DNA from: an uncultured Saprospiraceae bacterium
GTDB lineage: Bacteria > Bacteroidota > Bacteroidia > Chitinophagales > Saprospiraceae
NCBI GenBank assembly: GCA_937926205.1
Contig: CALEYL010000047.1
Coordinates: 1-42,441 of the forward strand
Reading direction: 5' to 3'
DNA length: 42,441 bases
Position numbers and translations under genes: made by a program
Notes under the pieces: generated by a model
The model's database searches: none
The model's input: the letters and a program-made list of their open reading frames with translations, nothing else
Told to the model about the DNA's origin: nothing
Shown here: one piece after another, positions 9,267 to 17,697 of the stretch
Numbering within the stretch: the first letter of the stretch is position 1
Layout of the letters: each line of letters begins with the position of its first letter

Positions 9267-10253
9267 ATGGATTATTCAAAATTACCCAAAATAGAACTGC
9301 ATTTGCACCTCGATTGCTCGCTGAGTTATGAAGTCGTGAAGTTAATCCAACCGGACATCAGCTACGAAACCTACCGGGATTCGTTTGTTGCGCCGCCAAA
9401 ATGCACCGATCTGGCCGATTACCTGACCCGCGCGGTGAAAGGTTTTGAGTTGATGCAAACCCAATCGGCCCTGCGACTGGTGACACTTGATTTATGCAGG
9501 CAATTGCAGCGAGACCACGTGATTTATGCAGAAATGCGGTTTGCGCCACTCCAGCACCTTCAGCAAGGTTTGACACCTACCGAAGTGGTTGCAACAGTGA
9601 ATGCCGCAGTGGAAGAAGGTATGGCCGAAACGGGCATCAGCGCGGGGATCATCCTCTGTACCCTGAGGCATTATTCGGAAGCCCAAAGCATGGAAACCGT
9701 GCAGCTGGTGGAACAATTCAAAGGGACCCAGGTACTTGGGTTTGACATAGCCGCCGATGAAGCTGGCTTTCCTATTGACAACCACATCCGCGCATTTGCT
9801 TATGCAAAAGAAAAGGGCCTTCACGTTACCGCTCATGCCGGCGAGGCAAAAGGCGCGGACAGCGTTTGGGAAACCCTGAAATATTTTCAGCCTTCCCGAA
9901 TCGGGCACGGCGTCAGGAGCGTGGAAGACCCGGCTTTGCTGGCATTTTTAAAAAAAGAAGGCATCCACCTCGAAGTATGCCCAACCAGCAATGTGCAAAC
10001 CAATGTAACGGCAACCATCGCCAGCCACCCGGTAGATGAAATTTACCGGAGCGGGGTTTCCATGAGCATCAATACCGATGCCCGAACCATATCGGATGTG
10101 ACACTGACGCACGAATATCAGACTCTGGAATCGGTCTTTGAATGGCAAAAGGCGCATTTTCTGAAATGCAACCTCGAAGCCATAGAACACGCTTTCACCT
10201 CAGCTGAAAACAAAGCGGCGCTTAGGTCAAAAATCCTTGAAGCTTACCGTTAA
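9267..10253 (+). CDS. add: Adenosine deaminase
   Basis: 328 residues of the metal-dependent amidohydrolase adenosine deaminase family, which converts adenosine to inosine in purine salvage. Zinc ligands are in ELHLHLDCS (near residue 12), VTAHAGEAKGAD (His, general-acid region Glu) with the RIGHGVRS His following, and SINTDARTIS carrying the Asp ligand. EVCPTSNVQTN is the family block between. The residue after the Asp ligand is Ala rather than the second Asp of NTDDP; this NTDxRTIS form occurs in one bacterial branch. Starts 18 bp after the OsmC gene. Confidence 0.9.
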   Translation: MDYSKLPKIELHLHLDCSLSYEVVKLIQPDISYETYRDSFVAPPKCTDLADYLTRAVKGFELMQTQSALRLVTLDLCRQLQRDHVIYAEMRFAPLQHLQQGLTPTEVVATVNAAVEEGMAETGISAGIILCTLRHYSEAQSMETVQLVEQFKGTQVLGFDIAADEAGFPIDNHIRAFAYAKEKGLHVTAHAGEAKGADSVWETLKYFQPSRIGHGVRSVEDPALLAFLKKEGIHLEVCPTSNVQTNVTATIASHPVDEIYRSGVSMSINTDARTISDVTLTHEYQTLESVFEWQKAHFLKCNLEAIEHAFTSAENKAALRSKILEAYR

Positions 10254-10351
10254 GGAAGGTTTTTTTAAAGCGCAAATGGGCAAGTTGGCAAATTAGCAAG
10301 CTCAATGATCATCATTTGCAATCCCCAATTGGCCCTTGCCCCTTGCCCTTT
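10254..10351. other. Spacer between convergent genes with imperfect repeats
   Basis: Contains a run of related units (GGGCAAGTTGGCAAATTAGC, about 10275-10300) and, further on, CCTTGCCC copies (10329-10350) that could pair with GGGCAAG at 10276. It lies between add (plus) and usp (minus), so it may act as a bidirectional termination region, but it is not a textbook terminator. Confidence 0.35.
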
Positions 10352-11188
10352 CTAACCCAATCCGCTTTTTTTGAAGGAAAGCAAAGAAACATTGTCGTGA
10401 AATGCCATTTCGCGGGTCATGCTTTTTCCGAACAGTTTTTCGAAGAACGTCGGTTTGTGGGTAAACATCGCCAGCATCCGTGCACCAGATTCTTTCAGGG
10501 TCGCTTCGATGGCATCGGGCACATTGTCGTGTACGCTGACCTGGATGGTGATGTCGAGATGCCCGTATTGTTTAGAGAGGGATTCTTTCAGGGTTTCAAC
10601 CCGGGAGGCTTCTTCCGAACCGGGAGCGACGATGTGCAACAAATGGATGGAAGCATGAAAAAGTTGAGCGAAAGGCTGAAGGGCTTTTACCTCCTGCTCA
10701 ACATCCTGTAGGTCAGAAGCGTACAGAATTTGGTGGATGTTATCAAAATAGGCAAACTCCGGTACTGCGATCACAGGAATATTGCTGCTGGCAATGACAG
10801 CGGTGGTATTGCTGCCGAGCAGTATTTTTTTCAAACCCGATGCGCCTTTGGTACCCATAACGATAAAATCGATTTGATTTTCAGCCGAAAATTTTCCCAC
10901 TGCCTGTTCCAGCGAAAAACCCTGTACCACCTCACACCGTACTTTGAGGTCGCTGCCCACATCCTGTTTTAGTTTGTGCGCCATGATTTGCAGGTCTTCC
11001 AGAGCATTTTTGCTGCTGAGGTCCAGCAGTTGCCCGGCTTTTAAAGAGCTGGTTGCGCCGGCCCCCGTATCCATAGGAGCGACATATAGCAGAATGATTT
11101 CTGCATTCATTTTCCGGGCAATTTTCGCCGCATAATAAATCGAAATAATGGACCGGTTCGAAAAATCCGTGGGCAGCAGGATGTTCAT
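10352..11188 (-). CDS. Universal stress protein, tandem UspA domains
   Basis: About 278 residues with two UspA domains. The first starts at the chosen Met (MNILLPTDFSNRSIISIYYA) and contains the nucleotide-binding block GTKGASGLKKILLGSNTTAV; the second (from about FDNIHQILYASDLQDVE) lacks a good copy of the glycine block and ends MLAMFTHKPTFFEKLFGKS. The longer frame beginning at 11260 adds 24 residues that do not fit the family. Tandem USPs are cytoplasmic stress-response proteins that often bind ATP. The gene is convergent with add. Confidence 0.88.
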   Translation of the reverse strand: MNILLPTDFSNRSIISIYYAAKIARKMNAEIILLYVAPMDTGAGATSSLKAGQLLDLSSKNALEDLQIMAHKLKQDVGSDLKVRCEVVQGFSLEQAVGKFSAENQIDFIVMGTKGASGLKKILLGSNTTAVIASSNIPVIAVPEFAYFDNIHQILYASDLQDVEQEVKALQPFAQLFHASIHLLHIVAPGSEEASRVETLKESLSKQYGHLDITIQVSVHDNVPDAIEATLKESGARMLAMFTHKPTFFEKLFGKSMTREMAFHDNVSLLSFKKSGLG

Positions 11189-11421
11189 CAAGTATATTTT
11201 AGGTGAATATGTAGTGCAAAGTAGCAGGCTATTGAAGTATAAACGCTTGACCTTCATCAACCGGAGTATTGGTTTTGGTCATTGTCGGGTTTCAAAATCG
11301 GAGCGCACTGAGCTTGTAATTTGTGCGTCAAAAAAATATTTCCAAAATTGATTCTTTTCAAAACAAACATCGTTACTTTGTGTTAAAATAGCATTACTAT
11401 CATTTTGTACAAAACACATTT

Positions 11422-12921
11422 ATGACACTTGACACCATTACGTCTTTGCCATTTCAAAAAGCGGAGCCAACCATAGACAGGAACGCCGTTCCCATTACGG
11501 TTACCTATGGAGATGGCATCGGCCCGGAAATCATGTCCGCCACGCTGCGCATCCTTGAAGCAGCAGGTGCAAAACTGGAGATTGATACCATAGAGGTAGG
11601 CGAAAAAGTCTATCTCAGTGGCAATACTTCCGGGATTCCGGCTGAAGCCTGGGACTCGCTGAACCGTACAAAAGTTTTACTAAAGGCCCCCATTACAACG
11701 CCACAGGGAGCGGGGTATAAAAGCCTTAATGTAACCATTCGAAAAGTTTTGGGCTTATATGCCAATGTAAGACCATGCGTTACCTACGCACCATACGTAC
11801 CAACCGCGCACCCAAAAATGGACGTGGTCATCATTCGTGAAAATGAGGAGGATCTTTATGCAGGCATCGAACACCGGCAGACTGATGAGGTGATCCAGTG
11901 TCTCAAATTGGTTTCCCGACCCGGATCGGAAAAAATCATTCGCTACGCTTTCGAATATGCCCGACTTTATGGCCGCAAGAAGGTGACCTGCATGACCAAA
12001 GATAACATCATGAAGGCAACGGATGGGATGTTCCACAAGTTGTTCAGGGAAATTGGCAAAGAATATCCGGAAATACAGCAGGAGCACATGATTATCGATA
12101 TCGGCGCGGCACGCCTGGCGCAACGCCCCGAGCTTTTCGATGTTATCGTTACGCTGAACCTTTATGGCGACATCATTTCCGACATAGCAGCTGAAGTCAG
12201 CGGTTCTGTCGGACTGGCAGGTTCTGCCAATATTGGCGAAGATTTTGCACTTTTCGAAGCCATACATGGTTCTGCGCCGGACATTGCCGGTCTTGATAAG
12301 GCCAATCCATCCGGCTTGTTACTTGGTGCCTTGCAAATGCTGACACATATCGGCCAGGCAGATGTTGCCGCCAGAATTCACAACGCCTGGTTGGCTACCC
12401 TGGAAGCAGGGATTCATACCGGGGATATTTTCAATGAAAATAACAGCCTGAAAATGGTTGGCACACAGGAATTTGCAGATGAGGTTATTGCCAGGCTGGG
12501 ACAAATGCCCCAATATCTGAAGCCTGTATTGGTTGATGAGCGTGCAAAACAGATTTCTGTAAAAGTCCAGGAAAGGCCAATGGCCAGGAAAGAACTCATC
12601 GGAGTGGACGTCTTCCTGCACTGGTCTGAACGGGACGCTAATAAATTAGGATCAGCCCTTAAAGGATTCCGATCAGGCAACATCGAGTTGACAATGATCA
12701 CCAACAGGGGTGTTAAAGTATGGCCAGACGGTAACCCTGCCACCTACTGCACGGATCACTGGCGTTGTCGTTTTAAGTCGCCAACTTATGCGCCTTCTGA
12801 TTATTTACAAGTACTTGACGTGCTCTCTCAACTGAATTTAGCAGGATTTGATGTGATTAAAACGGAAAACCTTTATCTGTTTGACGGTGAGCCCGGCTTT
12901 ACGCTGGGCCAGGGTCAGTAA
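11422..12921 (+). CDS. icd: Isocitrate dehydrogenase, Thermus-type with C-terminal extension
   Basis: 499 residues. Catalyses oxidative decarboxylation of isocitrate to 2-oxoglutarate in the TCA cycle. ITVTYGDGIGPEIM is the N-terminal block, KSLNVTIRKVLGLYANVRPC the substrate-binding segment with the Ser and Arg residues, VVIIRENEEDLYAGIEH and LNLYGDIISDIAAEVSGSVG the Asp/metal region, and FEAIHGSAPDIAG the cofactor loop. The 150-residue C-terminal extension (GVDVFLHW, MITNRGVKVWP, DHWRCRF, FDGEPGFTLGQGQ) matches what I recall of the roughly 496-residue Thermus thermophilus enzyme and is absent from shorter E. coli-type Icd. Cofactor (NADP likely) is inference. Confidence 0.92.
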   Translation: MTLDTITSLPFQKAEPTIDRNAVPITVTYGDGIGPEIMSATLRILEAAGAKLEIDTIEVGEKVYLSGNTSGIPAEAWDSLNRTKVLLKAPITTPQGAGYKSLNVTIRKVLGLYANVRPCVTYAPYVPTAHPKMDVVIIRENEEDLYAGIEHRQTDEVIQCLKLVSRPGSEKIIRYAFEYARLYGRKKVTCMTKDNIMKATDGMFHKLFREIGKEYPEIQQEHMIIDIGAARLAQRPELFDVIVTLNLYGDIISDIAAEVSGSVGLAGSANIGEDFALFEAIHGSAPDIAGLDKANPSGLLLGALQMLTHIGQADVAARIHNAWLATLEAGIHTGDIFNENNSLKMVGTQEFADEVIARLGQMPQYLKPVLVDERAKQISVKVQERPMARKELIGVDVFLHWSERDANKLGSALKGFRSGNIELTMITNRGVKVWPDGNPATYCTDHWRCRFKSPTYAPSDYLQVLDVLSQLNLAGFDVIKTENLYLFDGEPGFTLGQGQ

Positions 12922-12943
12922 TGGATTAATGCTAGTCTTTTTT

Positions 12944-12986
12944 AGCACAGCCGGTTACGTTTTTCGTGCCCGGCTGTCTGCTTTTT
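12944..12986 (+). terminator. Rho-independent terminator after icd
   Basis: Perfect 8-bp stem ACAGCCGG (12947-12954) / CCGGCTGT (12970-12977), then ctg and a run of five T. It starts about 25 bp after the icd stop. Confidence 0.8.
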
Positions 12987-13019
12987 AGGCTGGCTTGCCA
13001 TTCCCATGCTGTTCATTGC

Positions 13020-13236
13020 TTGTTCTTCACTGCCCAAAACGATTTGCGCTGCAACCGGGTTTCAGTGCCACCTCGGGTAGAAGGTTGATCAGGTAATGTC
13101 CTTCTTCATTGCGAAAGCCAATGATATTGCCCCCGTTTCCCGCCGCAGGTACAAGTCCTTGATGGCAAAACCCTTGATTTTTGCAGGGAACAAACGCTTG
13201 ACCTCCATCAACCGGAGCATTGGTTTTGGTCATTGT
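13020..13236 (-). pseudogene. Mosaic scar: second copy of the K+ channel RCK C-terminus joined to a 45-bp usp-upstream segment
   Basis: Bases 13020-13187 repeat 15197-15363 of the K+ channel gene at high identity (blocks such as GCAACCGGGTTTCAGTGCCA and GCGAAAGCCAATGATATTG are shared), read on the minus strand as IIGFRNEEGHYLINLLPEVA. Bases 13192-13236 repeat 11241-11285, the region upstream of the universal stress gene, with only two differences in 45 bases by my alignment. The open frame 13027-13233 is a by-product of this join: no complete domain, no channel pore. It lies in the 354-base gap between icd and the T9SS type B gene. Confidence 0.8.
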
Positions 13237-13275
13237 TGCAAAGAGTGGAAATGAAGCACAGGATTCGGAGGGTTC

Positions 13276-15132
13276 CTACCGGAGCAAATTAATGCCACCT
13301 TTTTCCAGCTTGACGATTGCGGAGTGATCGCCCGGCAATTGATAGCTGACTAACCAGAGATAGTATCCCGGGGGCATCAATTTCCCATTGAAACGCCCGT
13401 CCCATCCGTTTACCGGGTCATCTGTTTCAAACAACAATTCGCCCCAGCGCGAAAAAAGCCGCAGGCGGAAATTGATAAAAGTACATTGGAAAGGTTCCAG
13501 CCGGAATACATCGTTGATGCCGTCCTGGTTTGGAGAAAAAGCATTCGGTGCAAATATCCGGCAGCAGGGCGTTCTGGGCCAGTTGACTTCAGCTGTTGCT
13601 TCACCGCAATCATTGGTAACAGTTACCTGGTAAGTTCCGCCCGCTGATATCGAGATGGCAGCCAGGGTGTCGCCCGTAGACCATTGGAATTTGCTGGCAT
13701 TATCGGATTCGGCGTTCAGGACCAAAGGCAGTGCATCGCAGATTTCTGTTACATCAACGTGTCTGATCAGAACATCCGGCGTTGCGCCGGGTTTTACAAC
13801 GATGGTTTCCACCACGGTGAAGCAGCCGTTGGTAACGCTGACCCGGTAGGTTCCGGGCGTTTCAACAAGGATGTTTCGCTCCGTTTCTCCCGTTGTCCAT
13901 GCGTAGGTTTCTCCCATGCATTCCGGTTCAAGCGAAAGGGGGATTCCGGGGCAAAGCAGTTGTTCGCTGGTGTCTTTTTCCAAGGTATGCAGCAGGTTGT
14001 CGAACCAGAAATCGGCCAGATTATTCATGGCGCTGAAAGAGCTAAAACTACCGGTAGTGAAAAAAACCTGATTCCGCTTCAGCGTTGGCTCCGGACTGTC
14101 CGGACAGTACACCACAGAGAGCGTAGACTGGCCACTGAGGAATTGTTGTTCCAGAAAATAGAGGCTGCCGTCAGGGCCGATATGCATTTGGCGGACAAAA
14201 GCATCGTCCAGATCGGCAAGCGTTTCGATGCTACCCGGGATGTCAGCTGCTTCCAGATCGTAGCGCAGTAAACGCCTTGGGATACTTGTGCTGAAAGTGT
14301 ACAGGTAGCGGCTTTCCGGAGAAAAAGTAAAGCTGTAATTGTAAATTTCCGGCAAAATAACCGGCACGGAAATGGCCGAAGTAGCCGGATCGAAACGATA
14401 AACCACCTGGCCGTCGCAGAAATAACGGCTATTGGGAGAGGCTTTGATGATGAAAGGAAAAAATGCCAATTGACGGGCTTGCCGGATCGGCGCCAGCACG
14501 CCCTGATCTGTGACCGGGACAGCCAATAAATCCCTCGTATCAAAATCTATGGTCAGGATCCAAAAATCGCGGCCATTGGAGTGACGTGCTGCTGTAAGGC
14601 ATTCTGTTGCCGGACTGAACACATGGGTCTGACCGGTTGAAATTCCGCCGAGGCCACCGTTGAGGGACATATTGATGCCAAACCAGGACAAGCCCCGATG
14701 ATCAGGCTGCCCCAAACCAGGATAGTCGTCTATGGTAAAAAGGTAATAGCGATTGGGATCAGCGGGATCAGGGATAGCCATAACGCCCTGAGCAGAACTC
14801 AATCCGCCTCCACTGGTCGTGCCCAGGTCCAGCATGATGTCCTGGTTCCGGTTCCAGATCCGTCCCTGCTCAAATTCATTATAGACACTGCCCGGTTCGC
14901 CTCCGCCATTGCTGTAAAAAAGAACTTCACCCTGTTCATTGCAAAGGGTGGTTACGCCTTCAAAGCTGCTCACCCGGACATTGTTGATTTTTGTCGGACG
15001 CCCGCAACTGAAGTCAAGACCGGTTTGCTGTCCAAAATACCAGATGTTGCCGCGTCGCTGAGGTTGGGCAAGGATCGTTGACTGGCACAGAAAAAGCAGC
15101 AACAGACATTGGAATAAACGCCTCTTTACCAT
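13276..15132 (-). CDS. T9SS type B secreted protein with gliding-motility C-terminal (CHU_C) domain
   Basis: 618 residues. Signal peptide (MVKRRLFQCLLLLFLCQS, cut near ILAQ). Residues about 25-390 read as a WD/propeller-like region (GNIWYFGQQTGLDFSCG, VMAIPDPADPNRYYLFTID, GRDFWILTID, FSPESRYLYTF). Two Ig/PKD-like modules follow with cysteines. The last 90 residues have the gliding-motility-associated C-terminal signature: IFAPNAFSPNQDGINDVF, LRLFSRWGELLFET, GWDGRFNGKLMPPGYYLW, the type B sorting signal of the type IX secretion system. Exported to the cell surface or medium. Third gene of a likely minus-strand operon, 22 bp after the K+ channel. Confidence 0.9.
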   Translation of the reverse strand: MVKRRLFQCLLLLFLCQSTILAQPQRRGNIWYFGQQTGLDFSCGRPTKINNVRVSSFEGVTTLCNEQGEVLFYSNGGGEPGSVYNEFEQGRIWNRNQDIMLDLGTTSGGGLSSAQGVMAIPDPADPNRYYLFTIDDYPGLGQPDHRGLSWFGINMSLNGGLGGISTGQTHVFSPATECLTAARHSNGRDFWILTIDFDTRDLLAVPVTDQGVLAPIRQARQLAFFPFIIKASPNSRYFCDGQVVYRFDPATSAISVPVILPEIYNYSFTFSPESRYLYTFSTSIPRRLLRYDLEAADIPGSIETLADLDDAFVRQMHIGPDGSLYFLEQQFLSGQSTLSVVYCPDSPEPTLKRNQVFFTTGSFSSFSAMNNLADFWFDNLLHTLEKDTSEQLLCPGIPLSLEPECMGETYAWTTGETERNILVETPGTYRVSVTNGCFTVVETIVVKPGATPDVLIRHVDVTEICDALPLVLNAESDNASKFQWSTGDTLAAISISAGGTYQVTVTNDCGEATAEVNWPRTPCCRIFAPNAFSPNQDGINDVFRLEPFQCTFINFRLRLFSRWGELLFETDDPVNGWDGRFNGKLMPPGYYLWLVSYQLPGDHSAIVKLEKGGINLLR

Positions 15133-15154
15133 AGTTCAGTTGGTGGCTTTACAC

Positions 15155-16276
15155 TCATGCCGGATCCGATTTTAGCAGGGCATGTAGTTTTTTCAATTGT
15201 TCTTCGCTGCCCAAAACGATGAAGCTGCAACCGGGTTTCAGTGCCACCTCGGGTAGAGGGTTGATCTGGTAATGTCCTTCTCCATCGCGAAAGCCAATGA
15301 TATTGACCCCCGTTTCCCGCCGCAGGTGCAAGTCCTTGATAGCCAAACCCCGGATTTTTGCAGGCAAGTTGGCATACCTGATTTCTTCAAACCCAATATC
15401 CGACTGGTTTTCACTTGTAATGAAGGAAAAAAACTCGACAGCGCCCGGTTTGCTCACTAAAGTCGCCATGTAAAAACCGCCTATTTGTTCAGGCATGACG
15501 ACGTGGTTGGCGCCTGCTTTCATGAGTTTTTTCCCGGATCTTGGCTCTGTGGCCCGGCTGATGATGTTGAGCCGGGGGCTAATCTGGCGGGCGGTGAGTA
15601 CAATGTAGAGGTTGTCTGAATCGTCGGCCAGGGCAGAAATAATGGCTTTGGCCCTCAGGATGCCAGCGGAGAGGAGGGTTTCATCCTGCGTAGCATCTCC
15701 TTCAATGAACAGCAGGGGCGTGTCGCTGTGTTGCAGGCGCTCTATCTTTTCCGGCGACTGGTCAATGACCACAAACGGAATGTTGTGGCCCAGCAGATTG
15801 AGTGAAATTTCTTTACCGTATTTGCCATAGCCACAAAGGATGACATGGTTGTCTAAAGAGTCAATTGCTTTTTGCATGCGTTTGAGAAACCAGTTTTGAA
15901 ATAATTCGCCTTCCTGAATGTAGTAGGAAAATACTGCCAGAAAATAGGCAAATACGCCAATATTGAGCAAGATAAGGAATGATGTAAACAATCGGCCTGT
16001 CAGAGAAAGCGGCTCGACCTCCATAAAGCCAACCGTAGAAATGGTAATAATCACCATATACGCCGCATCTATCCAGTCGTAGCCTTCCAGCAGGACATAA
16101 CCGATTGTCCCCAATACCATTTCCAGGCCAAGCAGATACAGGGCTGCTTTGAAATTCAGTATCCGGTTGGGAAGGCGATTGATCAACTTGATGCGGGGAA
16201 AGGACATGGCTGAGCCGACTTTGTTTACGTTTAGATTGTCTTGAACAGGGTTCAAAAGTAAGGAACAATCTGACAT
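15155..16276 (-). CDS. Potassium channel with pore and RCK (TrkA-N/TrkA-C) domains
   Basis: 373 residues. Two transmembrane helices (ALYLLGLEMVLGTIGYVLLE and FTSFLILLNIGVFAYFLAVF) flank the pore loop with filter TISTVGFMEV, a variant of TVGYGD. The RCK N domain begins HVILCGYGKYGKEIS, a Rossmann GxGxxG site for nucleotide, and continues with VVIDQSPEKIE and FIEGDATQDETLL. The RCK C domain ends IGFRDGEGHYQINPLPEVAL and CSFIVLGSEEQLKKL. An inner-membrane channel gated by ligand on a cytosolic ring. ATG 16207 (MSFPRIKL) is a credible alternative start. Expected 22-36 bp spacing to both neighbours suggests an operon. Confidence 0.9.
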   Translation of the reverse strand: MSDCSLLLNPVQDNLNVNKVGSAMSFPRIKLINRLPNRILNFKAALYLLGLEMVLGTIGYVLLEGYDWIDAAYMVIITISTVGFMEVEPLSLTGRLFTSFLILLNIGVFAYFLAVFSYYIQEGELFQNWFLKRMQKAIDSLDNHVILCGYGKYGKEISLNLLGHNIPFVVIDQSPEKIERLQHSDTPLLFIEGDATQDETLLSAGILRAKAIISALADDSDNLYIVLTARQISPRLNIISRATEPRSGKKLMKAGANHVVMPEQIGGFYMATLVSKPGAVEFFSFITSENQSDIGFEEIRYANLPAKIRGLAIKDLHLRRETGVNIIGFRDGEGHYQINPLPEVALKPGCSFIVLGSEEQLKKLHALLKSDPA

Positions 16277-16312
16277 CTTGCACGCATCCGGTCGCCCGGC
16301 CCAGCCATTATT

Positions 16313-16978
16313 TTATAGTTTTACCTGCATTCCGACTTCAAGACCCATGCCGAACGGCCGGTAATCCTCGAATTGACTTAAATCGTACTGGCGGTTGTAA
16401 GTCGAAAGTGCGGTGCGGAAGGTGGCATTGGCCGTTAGCGATACCGGGCTTCCGAAATTGAGGACGGCGCCGATTTTTCCGAGATAGCTGTAATTATCAG
16501 GTTTTATGTAGTCCGGATGATAGGATTCCTGTATGGTATGCTCGATGAGCAGGCTGTTGCTCATCACCAATTGGTGTTGCTCCCAGTTGAGCAGGCGGAA
16601 GCTATGCCCCAACTGGAAATTGACGAAGCCGAATCTGGCGTCTATTGGATCTGTAGGAGGGGGAATAAAGCTGGATAGACCCGGTGAAATGAACGGGGAT
16701 TTTTCCTGAAAACGGAGCTGGGAATATCCGACCGCAAAGTAAATGCTGTGCCGCGGGCTGACCCGCCTGGATATCCCCGCTGAAAAAGCCTGTGCCAGTC
16801 CGGGCGTCTGCTCTATGGTCGGACATCCATTGCGGCAGAAACGTCTCTGCAACGGAATGCCGTAATGCAAAGTGGCGCTCAGGCCGTAATTGACCTGCAA
16901 ATCCCATGGCCCAATTTGCGAAAAAGCAAGGCCAAGGCTAAAGGCAAAACAAACAGCTAACAAAACTAATTTTTTCAT
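16313..16978 (-). CDS. Outer-membrane beta-barrel protein, unknown role
   Basis: About 221 residues from the Met that begins a signal peptide (MKKLVLLAVCFAFSLGLAFS, cut after AFSQ); the longer frame to 17038 adds 20 residues and is unlikely. The mature part alternates short amphipathic strands with aromatic residues (IYFAVGYSQLRFQE, GFVNFQLGHSFRLLNW, ANATFRTALSTYNR) and ends in a strand with MGLEVGMQVKL, as in small Bacteroidota outer-membrane barrels. Two Cys near residue 48-52 (RRFCRNGCPTIE). First gene of the minus-strand run. Confidence 0.7.
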   Translation of the reverse strand: MKKLVLLAVCFAFSLGLAFSQIGPWDLQVNYGLSATLHYGIPLQRRFCRNGCPTIEQTPGLAQAFSAGISRRVSPRHSIYFAVGYSQLRFQEKSPFISPGLSSFIPPPTDPIDARFGFVNFQLGHSFRLLNWEQHQLVMSNSLLIEHTIQESYHPDYIKPDNYSYLGKIGAVLNFGSPVSLTANATFRTALSTYNRQYDLSQFEDYRPFGMGLEVGMQVKL

Positions 16979-17019
16979 ACCAGCGCGTTTTAAAGGTTTA
17001 ATGGTGAAGACGGTTGGAA

Positions 17020-17253
17020 ATGAGGAGAGCGTTGGCATGCGCAGGAACTCAGGTGTCTCTTTTGCGGCATTTGTTGGAAAAGATGCCCTACGAAGATCGC
17101 CAGGCCCTGCTGTTGCTCATCCACCGCTTTGCCAGTTTGCCGGAAAACGCAACACTGGAACCCCATCCGGTTTATGGCCCCATGCCGTTGAAAGACCACG
17201 GAAGGCTTTATTGGCGGCATTTCGATCACCATTTAAGGCAGTTTGGACTGTAA
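17020..17253 (+). pseudogene. DUF1569/DinB-like C-terminal half, probable remnant
   Basis: About 77 residues from ATG 17020. The end, LKDHGRLYWRHFDHHLRQFG, is the C-terminal helix signature of DUF1569 proteins in the DinB superfamily (GxLxxKHLDHHLRQFG), with a preceding HPVYGPMPL block that matches HPFFGxM. The N-terminal helices that should carry the rest of the bundle (family about 150 residues) are missing; an in-frame TGA lies at 17005. It is divergent from the barrel gene, 41 bp away. Most likely an N-terminally truncated relic; a short functional protein cannot be excluded. Confidence 0.55.
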
Positions 17254-17305
17254 CCGAACCAGTTGAGAATGGATAGGAAACCGGATGCTGAATAGAAAGG
17301 CAAAT

Positions 17306-17352
17306 GAAAATAAAAAAGCCCAAGACGTTGTTAACCAACGAATTGGGCTTTT
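17306..17352 (-). terminator. Strong hairpin terminator downstream of tRNA-Val
   Basis: Stem GCCCAA (17318-17323) / TTGGGC with an inner CGTTG-ttaac-CAACG stem. On the minus strand it is followed by GGGCTTTTTTATTTT (reverse of AAAATAAAAAAGCCC), a good T-run; the plus strand also shows TTTTG, so it may work both ways. Confidence 0.8.
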
Positions 17353-17356
17353 GTTG

Positions 17357-17431
17357 TGGGTGATGAAGGATTCGAACCTCCGACCCTCTGGGTGTAAACC
17401 AGATGCTCTGAACCAGCTGAGCTAATCACCC
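17357..17431 (-). tRNA. tRNA-Val (anticodon TAC)
   Basis: Read on the minus strand. Acceptor stem GGGTGAT pairs with ATCACCC. D arm contains AGCTCAGCTGGTTCAGAGC. Anticodon stem TCTGG/CCAGA with loop TTTACAC gives anticodon TAC. T arm GGAGGTTCGAATCC is canonical. 75 bases, with no encoded CCA. No further tRNA is adjacent. Confidence 0.95.
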
Positions 17432-17451
17432 CCACTTTTCGGAAGCGAGTG

Positions 17452-17482
17452 CAAATATAGAGGGTTGTTTAATGCTGTGCAA
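17452..17482 (-). promoter_or_regulatory. Bacteroidota-type promoter of tRNA-Val
   Basis: Minus strand reads TTG (17480-17482), 20 nt spacer, TATATTTG (17452-17459), an exact match to the TTG-N17-23-TAnnTTTG consensus of Bacteroidota housekeeping promoters. The predicted start is near 17445, about 14 bases ahead of the tRNA. Confidence 0.75.
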
Positions 17483-17633
17483 GCGGATTGCCTGAAAAAA
17501 TTAAAAAAATATTTGATCGATGCCTGGCAATAAGATGTAATGTGTTTTAAACATTTGAAAGACAATGAACTAAAAAATCAGGCAGATTGGATATTGGCTA
17601 AAAAGTGGTCAAAATATTAAGTGTTTAGAAAAC

Positions 17634-17661
17634 GGTTGACGGTAGACGGTAGACGGTAGAC
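17634..17661. repeat. Short heptamer tandem repeat GGTAGAC
   Basis: Four units in a row: GGTTGAC then three GGTAGAC. Just downstream (17737-17765) are TTTAACC units in direct repeat. Simple-sequence tract in the gap ahead of the AsmA-like gene. Confidence 0.85.
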
Positions 17662-17697
17662 GGAGTAGATTGCTCCATAAAGCAGGCTGCCCCCTTT

